Shown piece by piece: positions 1 to 6,023 of a stretch of DNA of 8,461 nt (its first letter is position 1; each line of letters opens with the position of its first letter). Below the pieces are notes generated by a model. That model was given only the letters and a program-made list of their open reading frames with translations, searched no databases and was not told the origin of the DNA. Position numbers and translations under genes: made by a program. The DNA is from Spirochaetae bacterium HGW-Spirochaetae-9 (lineage in GTDB: Bacteria > Spirochaetota > Spirochaetia > Treponematales > Rectinemataceae), in assembly GCA_002839205.1 (NCBI GenBank), contig PGXP01000061.1, forward strand, positions 5,406-13,866. The letters are read 5' to 3'.

Positions 1-602
1 CCGGTTTCCAGGATGCCAGGATCGTCGTATCCAACGAACTCGACGAATCCATCATTGAGCATCTCGTGGCCTCCCACGCGCCCATCGACATGTGGGGCGT
101 CGGCACAAAACTCGTCACCGGCGGTGATGAGGCAGCTTTTACGGGCGTTTATAAACTTGCAGCCATGAAGAGCGGAACGATCGAAAAGGCAGTCATGAAG
201 GTTTCCGAGAATCCCGAAAAATCGACAAACCCTGGCCGGAAAAACCTTTACCGTCTCTATGATGAAAACGAAACCGCCCGGCTCGACCTGATAACCCTCG
301 CTGATGAAGAACCTGTGGCCGGCACCGAGATTGTCGCCCACCACCCCTTGGGCGATTACCGTCGCCTGACAACCATGCCGGCGAAGGTCGAGCCCCTGCT
401 CTTGCCGGTGATGGAAAAGGGCGTCAAAGTTCCAGGCCAGCCGGCCCTGAAAGCCAGCCAGGAATACATGGATGCGCGACTGAAGTCATTCGACACGACC
501 TATCTCCGACAGCTCAATCCCCATGTCTACAAGGTTTCCATGTCGACAAAACTGCGGGACCTGAAGCTTGGGCTCATAAAGAAGTATCTGAAGACGAAAT
601 AG
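1..602 (+). CDS. pncB: Nicotinate phosphoribosyltransferase, C-terminal part (5' end outside window)
   Basis: The enzyme makes nicotinate mononucleotide from nicotinate and PRPP, with ATP hydrolysis, in the Preiss-Handler NAD salvage pathway in the cytoplasm. The reading frame is open from base 3 with no start required, so about 199 C-terminal residues are seen. The family signature is clear: SHAPIDMWGVGTKLVTG near the left edge is the phosphate-binding loop of the PncB barrel. It is followed by the typical stretch with NPGRKNLYRLYDE and a downstream segment around LITLADEE. A GTG at 66 is internal, because conserved sequence continues upstream of it. The gene ends with TAG at 600-602 and overlaps the 3' end of the convergent ATP-grasp gene by 29 bp. 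No terminator hairpin is visible between the two. Family assignment is firm; only the N-terminal portion is missing. Confidence 0.93.
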   Translation, partial: GFQDARIVVSNELDESIIEHLVASHAPIDMWGVGTKLVTGGDEAAFTGVYKLAAMKSGTIEKAVMKVSENPEKSTNPGRKNLYRLYDENETARLDLITLADEEPVAGTEIVAHHPLGDYRRLTTMPAKVEPLLLPVMEKGVKVPGQPALKASQEYMDARLKSFDTTYLRQLNPHVYKVSMSTKLRDLKLGLIKKYLKTK

Positions 603-1566
603 GGTAGCCCTGTCTTGTCATGGAATTCTCGGTCAATTGCTGAATCAACTGACTGTAGCTTATACCGTACTGCTCGTGAATCGATTCAGGGATGAAGCTG
701 TGTGGACCCAGACCGGGCATTATATTTATCTCCAGGACATAGCAGCCTTTATCATCCATGCGGATATCCACTCTGCTGTAATCTCTGGCCGCCACCGCCA
801 AAAAGGATTTCTCGGCCAGGCTTATTATCTCATCGCGAATTGGCTCCAAACCCACAGCCTTGATCTTTTCAAGGTCTTTCAGGGCTGTTTCGTGGCTCAA
901 AATCGGTGTCCTTACGTCCATGGCCGGATAATCGATCTCAATCGGCGTGAACAATCGTTTCTTGCCATCGATAATGCCGACACTGAATTCCCGCATGGCA
1001 TCCCCCGATATATATTCCTCCACGAGGGAGGGCTGGCTGTATTCCTCGGAGATGCGACCTACAGCCTCTTTCAGGCTGTCCTGATTCCATATGATGGAAT
1101 TGTCGCTTATCCCGATATGTCCACCTTCGAGGCTTGGTTTGACGATCAAAGGGAACCCGATTTTTTCTGCCTGCTCGGCCAATCCTGCGTCAAGGTTCCT
1201 CGCGACAAAGTACCGAGGAGTGGGGATACCCGCCTCGAGAAGATGTTTCTTCGTCTCATGCTTATCCAATCCCAGAGCGACAGTAGCCGCGCTTGAACCA
1301 AGGTGTGGAAGTCCCCACTCATCCAGGAGAGCGGGCAGAAAGCCCTTCTTGCTCTTCTCGTCGAGGAACTCCGCGATATTGAAAACAAAGAGGTTCTGCC
1401 GAAATTCGGTTTTCAGTTCATCGAGCCAGTCGTAAAGTTTGCCCTGATCATCGGTGGCAAGGGATTGTACCTGCCATTTTTCACTCAGGCTCTTCTCTAT
1501 GAGGTCATAGGTTGCCGGGCTTCGCCAGGGTTTGTCGGTAAACGATTTTATCAAAGCAATATTCAT
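574..1566 (-). CDS. D-alanine-D-alanine ligase-like ATP-grasp protein, substrate unknown
   Basis: A 330-residue ATP-grasp ligase of the Ddl type. Such enzymes activate a carboxylate as an acyl phosphate and join it to an amine. Visible features are a pre-ATP-grasp domain (about 1-95), the GLDKHETK segment (99-106), the ATP-binding lysine in IVKPSLEGGHIG (141-152), LVEEYI (181-186), and the metal-binding end SRVDIR (264-269) with LEINIMPG (278-285; Glu279, Asn281). It departs from true Ddl. The usual N-terminal E-x-x-V-S motif is replaced by sequence around SFTDKPWRSP. The HG-x-x-GEDG loop is replaced by FNIAEFLDEKSKKG. The KY omega-loop motif is not seen. A peptide or amino-acid ligase other than cell-wall Ddl is therefore likely. 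I chose ATG 1566 because MNIALIKSF is a typical first strand; it lacks a Shine-Dalgarno. A further in-frame ATG at 1641 lies inside the upstream LOG gene. The gene follows LOG by 40 bp, probably in one operon. Confidence 0.82.
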   Translation of the reverse strand: MNIALIKSFTDKPWRSPATYDLIEKSLSEKWQVQSLATDDQGKLYDWLDELKTEFRQNLFVFNIAEFLDEKSKKGFLPALLDEWGLPHLGSSAATVALGLDKHETKKHLLEAGIPTPRYFVARNLDAGLAEQAEKIGFPLIVKPSLEGGHIGISDNSIIWNQDSLKEAVGRISEEYSQPSLVEEYISGDAMREFSVGIIDGKKRLFTPIEIDYPAMDVRTPILSHETALKDLEKIKAVGLEPIRDEIISLAEKSFLAVAARDYSRVDIRMDDKGCYVLEINIMPGLGPHSFIPESIHEQYGISYSQLIQQLTENSMTRQGYPISSSDTSL

Positions 1567-1606
1567 AGTGACACTATGATGCCGTATCAAGCAAATATCG
1601 TCAATA

Positions 1607-2212
1607 TCATGGATTCTTGATATTTTTCCCTTGCCTTTCATTAATCTTAAGCATCGGGCTCTTACCGGAAGCAACCTTTAGCTCCAGCGCCTCGAGAATT
1701 CCCGAAGGATCCTTGGCAACGCAGAGATCATCCAGCATTTCTTTTTTCAGAAAACCGTCCTCAGCCATACGGGCGAGCATTCCTAGAAGGTCATCGTAGA
1801 ATCCGCCGATATTGACAATACCCACCGGTTTCGAGTGATAGCCAATGTAGCGCCACGCCCAGACTTCGAAGAGTTCCTCCATTGTGCCTATGCCCCCGGG
1901 AAGGGCTATGAAGGCATCGGCCTTATCCTGCATGAGAGCTTTTCGCTCATGCATATCCTTAACCACATATAGTTCCGTGAGGTCCAGATGGTCGACCATC
2001 TCATTCAGGCGTGTGGGTATGATGCCGATCACCTTTCCGCCCTCACGCATGGCTGCATCGGCCAAGGTCCCCATCGTGCCGACATTGCCGCCGCCATAGA
2101 CGAGGGTGATCCCGCGCTGCGCGATCAACCTGCCCATCTCGGCCGCAGCCCCGCCAAAGAGAGGGGAGGCCCCGTCCGAAGAGCCGCAAAACACACATAT
2201 CGAGCCAATCAT
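1607..2212 (-). CDS. LOG family protein (cytokinin riboside 5'-monophosphate phosphoribohydrolase-like; TIGR00730 type)
   Basis: A 201-residue Rossmann-fold protein of the LOG (Lonely Guy) family. Characterised members cleave the N-glycosidic bond of nucleoside 5'-monophosphates, releasing base and ribose 5-phosphate; the bacterial substrate is often unknown. The sequence shows the N-terminal strand ICVFCGSSDG (5-14), the glycine-rich GGGNVGTMG (40-48), the MHERK motif (87-91) and the hallmark PGGIGTMEE (105-113) with its catalytic glutamate. The length is normal for the family. The start at ATG 2212 is fixed by a good Shine-Dalgarno, AAGGAG at 2218-2223, five bases upstream. The frame stays open further upstream, but that part has no family similarity and overlaps the divergent lipoprotein gene. 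It is followed by the ATP-grasp gene after 40 bp. A lysine decarboxylase annotation, common for this family, would be wrong. Confidence 0.92.
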   Translation of the reverse strand: MIGSICVFCGSSDGASPLFGGAAAEMGRLIAQRGITLVYGGGNVGTMGTLADAAMREGGKVIGIIPTRLNEMVDHLDLTELYVVKDMHERKALMQDKADAFIALPGGIGTMEELFEVWAWRYIGYHSKPVGIVNIGGFYDDLLGMLARMAEDGFLKKEMLDDLCVAKDPSGILEALELKVASGKSPMLKINERQGKNIKNP

Positions 2213-2221
2213 GGATACTCC

Positions 2222-2250
2222 TTCGCAACGGCACAATAATGTAGTAAAAT
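2222..2250 (+). promoter_or_regulatory. Possible sigma-70-type promoter of the transglutaminase-like lipoprotein gene
   Basis: TTCGCA (2222-2227) and TAAAAT (2245-2250) are separated by 17 bp. Transcription would start near 2257, leaving a short leader before the GTG start at 2287. The -35 is weak and the -10 is good. It lies in the 74-bp gap between divergent genes and overlaps the LOG Shine-Dalgarno. This is pattern matching only. Confidence 0.4.
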
Positions 2251-2286
2251 TGGAGCAAAGTGTATCCCACGGAAGGGAATAATCAA

Positions 2287-3165
2287 GTGAAACGTGCAAT
2301 GTCGATGAAAAAATGGAAAAGTCTACAGTGGACAGCCGCTGCGAGCATGCTAATGCTGTCTGTATCCTGTGCCACAACGAGAGCCCCACGCAGCCAGACC
2401 TATATATCAGAAAGGCCTGCAACATGGGAGAACACGCTTTTTGCGTGGAATTCTGTTATCGACTACAGCGTGCCATCCAAATATTGTGCTGCAGGCCCAC
2501 TGACCAGCCTGTCGGCCGAAAACCGCGCTCTCGTCGAATCAACCCTTTCCTGGGAGATGATCGAAGACAAAAGCTGGAGCCTGATCGATGGAATCTATCG
2601 CTATGTGCTCGACGAGGAAAATTTTAAACCCATCAATGCCGACGGAGCCATGATCGCCAAACGTTCCGCCGATCGTATCTTCGCCGAAAAAATACTCACA
2701 GGCTGCCATGACTGGGGCATCGTGCTGGCCGCCACCCTGCGTGCCTTCGGTATCCCGGCCATCTATATCGATGCCGCCTCCGTATCCTGGGCTTCAAAAT
2801 ACGCTTCGGACAAGGAATCTCTGCCTTTCTATGTCCATGTCTTTATCGAGGCATGGATCGATGACAGGTGGGTGCTTCTCAATTCCACGAAGCCTGAGAC
2901 AATCCTCAGTCATGATTTCGATGATTCGCTCATCGACTTCCAGGTAGGCGACAACAGCAGATATTACGTGATGTTCAAGGGGCTAGATCCTCTGGACTAT
3001 GGCCTGCGCTCGGCAAAAGATATGCGTGCTTCGATGGTGGTGGCTTCCAAGACCATTGCAAAAAGCTCGGATCTGCCTCATGTGGACATCTCAATTCTGT
3101 CCGTGCCTGGCATCGCCCGGAAAACACGAGTGCTTGAAAAGGCCATGGAACAGAGGCAATTCTAG
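2287..3165 (+). CDS. Transglutaminase-like (Cys-His) domain lipoprotein
   Basis: A 292-residue exported lipoprotein with a transglutaminase-like fold, a superfamily of cysteine proteases, amidases and crosslinkers. The N-terminus is basic (KKWKS), then hydrophobic, ending in LMLSVSC with the lipidated Cys28. Leu is at -4 and Ser at -3, a relaxed lipobox as in spirochaetes. The core domain runs from about 130 to 202. It has Cys140 in GCHDWGIVLAATLRAFGIPA and His184 in YVHVFIEAW, followed by WVLLNST, where Asn199 stands at the place usually held by the catalytic Asp. I chose the GTG start at 2287 because GGAAGGG at 2271-2277 is suitably placed. ATG at 2299 or 2305 would also leave a signal peptide; GTG 2260 is nearly at the predicted transcription start. 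The TAG stop abuts the convergent tmRNA gene. The substrate is unknown; a role at the periplasmic face is inferred. Confidence 0.83.
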   Translation: MKRAMSMKKWKSLQWTAAASMLMLSVSCATTRAPRSQTYISERPATWENTLFAWNSVIDYSVPSKYCAAGPLTSLSAENRALVESTLSWEMIEDKSWSLIDGIYRYVLDEENFKPINADGAMIAKRSADRIFAEKILTGCHDWGIVLAATLRAFGIPAIYIDAASVSWASKYASDKESLPFYVHVFIEAWIDDRWVLLNSTKPETILSHDFDDSLIDFQVGDNSRYYVMFKGLDPLDYGLRSAKDMRASMVVASKTIAKSSDLPHVDISILSVPGIARKTRVLEKAMEQRQF

Positions 3166-3524
3166 TGGAGGTGGGGGGAGTCGAACCCCCGTCCTCGAGC
3201 GCGCACCGCACGCATCTACAGGTTTGTCCGTCCTTTTGGTTGTCGAAACCAGGGGCGCGGGTCGGCACGCTCCCCCAATTCGTATTCCGGTTTGTTTTCC
3301 CTCCCGCGCCCCGGACTTCGCGGAAGGTGAGCCCCGGTCAGTTGCAGACCTTCCCGACGCTCAGGGCGGCGCATCGGGGGGTCCGTCGTTCTACGCTACT
3401 TACGCGGCGAGAGCGAGATTGCCGTTGTTGTTGGCAAGTAAAAGTTTTGCCGAATGTTAGGAGGTCGGCGTCTCCACCTGCAACGCACGATACGGACCGC
3501 ACAAGTCGAAACCGGTGCACCCCC
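3166..3524 (-). ncRNA. ssrA: Transfer-messenger RNA (tmRNA)
   Basis: This RNA rescues stalled ribosomes with SmpB and tags the unfinished protein for proteolysis. On the minus strand the 5' end is GGGGGUG followed by a D-loop-like GGUUUCGAC. The 3' end carries a T-arm GGGGG-UUCGACU-CCCCC followed by CACCUCC and discriminator A. The two ends form a 7-bp acceptor stem with one G-U pair. A tag reading frame ending LALAA and TAA lies in the middle. The mature length is about 359 nt, normal for one-piece tmRNA. The three bases after the discriminator read CTA, not CCA, so CCA must be added by nucleotidyltransferase. Those bases are the reverse complement of the neighbour's TAG stop. The promoter is at 3541-3569, so a short 5' leader would be removed by RNase P. 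No terminator is visible downstream. Confidence 0.96.
3400..3435 (-). other. tmRNA proteolysis-tag reading frame, ANNNGNLALAA-stop
   Basis: Within ssrA the codons GCC AAC AAC AAC GGC, AAT CTC GCT CTC GCC GCG and TAA give the tag ANNNGNLALAA. It would be preceded by the alanine carried on the tmRNA itself. The LALAA end matches the ClpXP-type degron consensus of bacterial tags. The first codon (resume codon GCC) is inferred by analogy with other tags; the end is certain. Confidence 0.9.
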
Positions 3525-3540
3525 TATCGCAGCTCCTATG

Positions 3541-3569
3541 AATATAGGTAAATCCGGAAGAGGGGTCAA
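3541..3569 (-). promoter_or_regulatory. Sigma-70-type promoter of ssrA
   Basis: On the minus strand, TTGACC (3564-3569) and TATATT (3541-3546) are separated by exactly 17 bp. The -10 ends 16 bases upstream of the mature 5' G at 3524. This predicts a leader of roughly 10 nt trimmed by RNase P. It is the best promoter match in the window and suits a highly expressed stable RNA. It lies in the 82-bp gap after mnmA, so ssrA need not depend on mnmA transcription. Confidence 0.75.
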
Positions 3570-3606
3570 TCCCACGCTCATGGCTCATGTTCCGGGAAGT
3601 GCGCTG

Positions 3607-4728
3607 TTATTCCGCCGGAACCGCCTCATCGATGATGCCCCCACCGAGCACGAGTCCCTCGTTGGAATAGAGCACGATGGATTGCCCCGGGGCTACGGCC
3701 CGCTGGACGAGATCGAATTCGACGCTGACGCCCTTTTCCGCCCTCGAGACGGTGCATGACACGGGTTTGTGATTCTGCCGGATTTTCGCCAATCCACGCG
3801 CCGAGGTCGCGCCAAAAGCACCCTCCGATGTCATGCGAGGATCCTGAAAGATAAAATTTCCGCTCAGAAGACCGGATGAGAATAGTCCTGCATTGGGGCC
3901 GACGATCACTCTGTTGGCTTTGGCGTCCAGGCCCAGCACATAGAGTGGGGTGGGGCCGGTGCTGAGGCCGATGCCCCTCCGCTGGCCTATGGTATAGAAC
4001 GGCAGACCGCGATGCCGCCCGATAACCTTGCCCGCCGTGTCGACGATGTCCCCTGCCGCGGGTTCGGCGTTTTCGAAGAGGGGAGCGTAATCGCCGCCTG
4101 CAACGAAATCCTGGCTCTCGGGCTTATCGGCGACTTCGAGACCATGCTCGCGCGCCAGGGATCGCACTTCGCTCTTCGTCATTGCGCCGAGGGGAAAGAG
4201 GATTTTCTCCAGTCGTGATGAGTCGAGGCCGTAGAGGAAGTAGGTCTGGTCCTTGGCGGCATCGGCCGCCGTTTTCAGGAAAGTGATTCCGTCGCGCGCT
4301 TCCTTGCGTGCGTAGTGGCCTGTGGCGAAAAAATCGAAGGCTATGCCGGCTTTATGGGCCCGATCGACAAGAAACCCGAATTTTAGCTCCCTGTTGCAGA
4401 TGACACAGGGGTTGGGCGTCCTGCCTTCGCTGTATTCCTTCCTGAAATACTCGATGACGTGTTTCTCATATTCTTCGGATAGGTCCAAAACGTGGTATTC
4501 GATGCCAAGCTTGGCAGAAATCCGCTCGCAGGCGGCGATGTCTTCTTCTTCGCCAGGGCCGAAACAGGCATGCTTGAGGCCTTCCTGAATCTTGTATGCT
4601 CCCTTCCATATTTTCATGGTGAGACCAAGGACCTTATACCCTTCATCCTGGAGAATCGCGGTGGCGAGGGCTGAGTCGACGCCCCCGGAGAGTCCTACGG
4701 CGACGGTAATGTTTCTTGTGCTGTTCAT
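3607..4728 (-). CDS. mnmA: tRNA-uridine 2-sulfurtransferase MnmA, variant cysteine pattern
   Basis: The enzyme 2-thiolates U34 of Glu, Gln and Lys tRNAs in the cytoplasm. The 373-residue product is of normal family length. It has the PP-loop LSGGVDSA (13-20), FFATGHYA (133-140), DQTYFLYGL (160-168), and FYTIGQRRGIGL (244-255), followed by the C-terminal beta-barrel domain. The cysteines are unusual. TPNPCVICNRELKF (104-117) has CxxC (108, 111) where E. coli has Asp-x-x-Cys. At SQDFVAGG (205-212), where the second catalytic Cys normally sits, there is Val209. Two further Cys, 55 and 67, flank FGPGEEEDIAA. An iron-sulfur-dependent chemistry is possible but inferred. I chose ATG 4728 because the family starts just before the PP-loop; it has no clear Shine-Dalgarno. 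An in-frame ATG at 4809 would add 27 unconserved residues. The gene is divergent from oadB and upstream of ssrA on the same strand. Confidence 0.93.
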   Translation of the reverse strand: MNSTRNITVAVGLSGGVDSALATAILQDEGYKVLGLTMKIWKGAYKIQEGLKHACFGPGEEEDIAACERISAKLGIEYHVLDLSEEYEKHVIEYFRKEYSEGRTPNPCVICNRELKFGFLVDRAHKAGIAFDFFATGHYARKEARDGITFLKTAADAAKDQTYFLYGLDSSRLEKILFPLGAMTKSEVRSLAREHGLEVADKPESQDFVAGGDYAPLFENAEPAAGDIVDTAGKVIGRHRGLPFYTIGQRRGIGLSTGPTPLYVLGLDAKANRVIVGPNAGLFSSGLLSGNFIFQDPRMTSEGAFGATSARGLAKIRQNHKPVSCTVSRAEKGVSVEFDLVQRAVAPGQSIVLYSNEGLVLGGGIIDEAVPAE

Positions 4729-4771
4729 GACAAGGAGCACTATAGCATCGGCGGCTTTTGCTTTTCTAGCA

Positions 4772-4800
4772 TTGCCAAAACCATGAAAAACCGGTAAAAT
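4772..4800 (+). promoter_or_regulatory. Sigma-70-type promoter of the oadB-like unit
   Basis: TTGCCA (4772-4777), a 17-bp spacer and TAAAAT (4795-4800) give a strong match. The predicted transcription start is near 4807, about 67 nt before the ATG at 4874. It sits inside the region that would be the mnmA leader, so the two divergent units have interlocked promoters. Confidence 0.6.
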
Positions 4801-4817
4801 TCGAGCCATTCGTCGTC

Positions 4818-4845
4818 ATTATATGCCGATATCGCAGGCCGTCAG
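4818..4845 (-). promoter_or_regulatory. Probable promoter of mnmA
   Basis: On the minus strand, CTGACG (4840-4845), a 16-bp spacer and a perfect TATAAT (4818-4823) would start transcription near 4811. That gives mnmA a leader of about 83 nt if ATG 4728 is used, or a nearly leaderless message if ATG 4809 is used. The site lies inside the predicted oadB leader. A second -10-like TATAGT at 4740-4745 lies only 10 bases before ATG 4728 and has no partner -35. Confidence 0.5.
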
Positions 4846-4873
4846 GCTTCTGGTACGGAAAGGACTGTTTCAG

Positions 4874-6013
4874 ATGCAAGATGTCTTCATTGGTTTCACA
4901 TCGATAACATGGAAAATGCTCCTCATGTACGGTATCGGTGGAATCCTCATCGCCCTCGCCATCATGAAGGAATACGAGCCTATGCTTCTCCTTCCTATTG
5001 GTTTTGGCGCCATCCTGGTCAATTTGCCTCTCGCTACGGTCTGGGAGCACGGGGGCGCAGATGGGTTCCTCAAGATCCTCTACAATATGGGCATCGCCAC
5101 GGAGATCTTTCCCCTCCTGATATTCATAGCTGTCGGCGCGATGATCGATTTCGGACCGCTGTTCAAGAATCCGATGATGATCTTTTTCGGCGCTGCTGCC
5201 CAGTTCGGTATTTTCGCAACCATGATCATAGCCACCCTGGCTGGTTTTGACCTCAAGGAGGCGGCCAGCATCGGCATAATCGGCGCCGCCGACGGACCCA
5301 CCTCAATCTTTGTCGCCAATATCTTCGCTCCTCATCTTCTGGCGCCTATCTCCGTGGCGGCTTACTCCTATATGTCGCTTGTGCCTCTGATTCAACCCCC
5401 CGTCATCAAGGCTCTGACGACGAGCAGCGAACGGCGAATCCACATGGCCTACCACGAATCCAATTCGCCCAAATGGCTGAAGGTGCTCTTTCCCATCCTC
5501 GTGACGATGATTTCAGGCTTCGTGGCCCCGATTTCGGTGCCCCTCATCGGTTCTCTTATGTTTGGCAACCTCATCAGGGAATCGGGTGTCCTGGAACGCC
5601 TGTCCCAGACAGCCCAGAATGAGCTGGCCTATCTGGTTACCCTCCTCCTCGGCATAACGATCGGCGCTTCCATGACGGCTGAGAACTTCCTCACATGGAA
5701 AACTCTCCTCATCATGGGCATGGGCCTTGTGGCCTTCGTTTTCGACACCGCGGGCGGCGTGCTCTTCGCCAAGCTCATCAACCTTTTCCTGCCCAAGGAC
5801 AAGAAGATCAACCCGATGATCGGCGCCTGCGGCATCTCGGCATTCCCGATGTCAGGCCGCATTATCCAGAAGATGGCGAACGAGGAGGAGAAGGGCAACA
5901 TCATCCTCATGCATGCCATCGGTTCAAACGTTTCTGGCCAATTGGGATCGGTCATCGCAGGTGGCATGGTTCTGGCTCTCGTGCCACTCATTTTCATCAT
6001 GGCCAGGATGTAA
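4874..6013 (+). CDS. oadB: Sodium-translocating decarboxylase beta subunit (OadB/GcdB/MmdB family)
   Basis: This membrane subunit couples decarboxylation of carboxybiotin to Na+ export in oxaloacetate, methylmalonyl-CoA or glutaconyl-CoA decarboxylases. The 379-residue product is hydrophobic throughout, with many membrane spans, and has the length of the short MmdB/GcdB members. Residues matching those known to matter in Klebsiella OadB are in place: Asp140 in GIIGAADGPTSIFVA, Tyr166, and the conserved KINPMIGACGISAFPMSGR block with Asn313, Gly317, Ser322 and Arg329. Asn352 lies in MHAIGSNVSG. I chose ATG 4874 because AAAGGA lies 9 bases upstream and the family begins about there; ATG 4823 would add 17 polar residues. 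No alpha (carboxyltransferase) or biotin-carrier gene is present in the window, so substrate cannot be decided. The next gene follows after 10 bp, with its own Shine-Dalgarno. Confidence 0.93.
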   Translation: MQDVFIGFTSITWKMLLMYGIGGILIALAIMKEYEPMLLLPIGFGAILVNLPLATVWEHGGADGFLKILYNMGIATEIFPLLIFIAVGAMIDFGPLFKNPMMIFFGAAAQFGIFATMIIATLAGFDLKEAASIGIIGAADGPTSIFVANIFAPHLLAPISVAAYSYMSLVPLIQPPVIKALTTSSERRIHMAYHESNSPKWLKVLFPILVTMISGFVAPISVPLIGSLMFGNLIRESGVLERLSQTAQNELAYLVTLLLGITIGASMTAENFLTWKTLLIMGMGLVAFVFDTAGGVLFAKLINLFLPKDKKINPMIGACGISAFPMSGRIIQKMANEEEKGNIILMHAIGSNVSGQLGSVIAGGMVLALVPLIFIMARM

Positions 6014-6023
6014 GGAGAACACC

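Noticed and set aside
637..1296. Long plus-strand open frame (219 codons) inside the ATP-grasp gene
   Set aside because: It is antisense to a gene with clear ATP-grasp motifs and itself has no recognisable motif or Shine-Dalgarno; it is a reading-frame shadow.
1576..1604. Promoter for the ATP-grasp gene (TTGACG, 17 bp, CATCAT, minus strand)
   Set aside because: The -10 matches poorly and would lie only about 10 bases from the ATG; cotranscription with LOG is simpler.
2213..2425. N-terminal extension of the LOG gene beyond 2212
   Set aside because: It overlaps the divergent lipoprotein gene and its promoter, has no family similarity, and ATG 2212 has a strong Shine-Dalgarno.
3166..3200. A plain tRNA gene on the minus strand, suggested by the T-arm
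   Set aside because: There is no anticodon arm or D-arm at tRNA distance; the partner acceptor strand lies about 350 bases away with a tag frame between, so it is tmRNA.
2975..3551. Several overlapping open frames on both strands across the tmRNA
   Set aside because: They cross the structured tmRNA gene and have no motif; the tmRNA ends, T-arm and tag explain this stretch.
4823..4873. Upstream ATG at 4823 as the start of the oadB-like gene
   Set aside because: It adds a 17-residue polar stretch not expected in the family and lacks a Shine-Dalgarno, while ATG 4874 has AAAGGA upstream.
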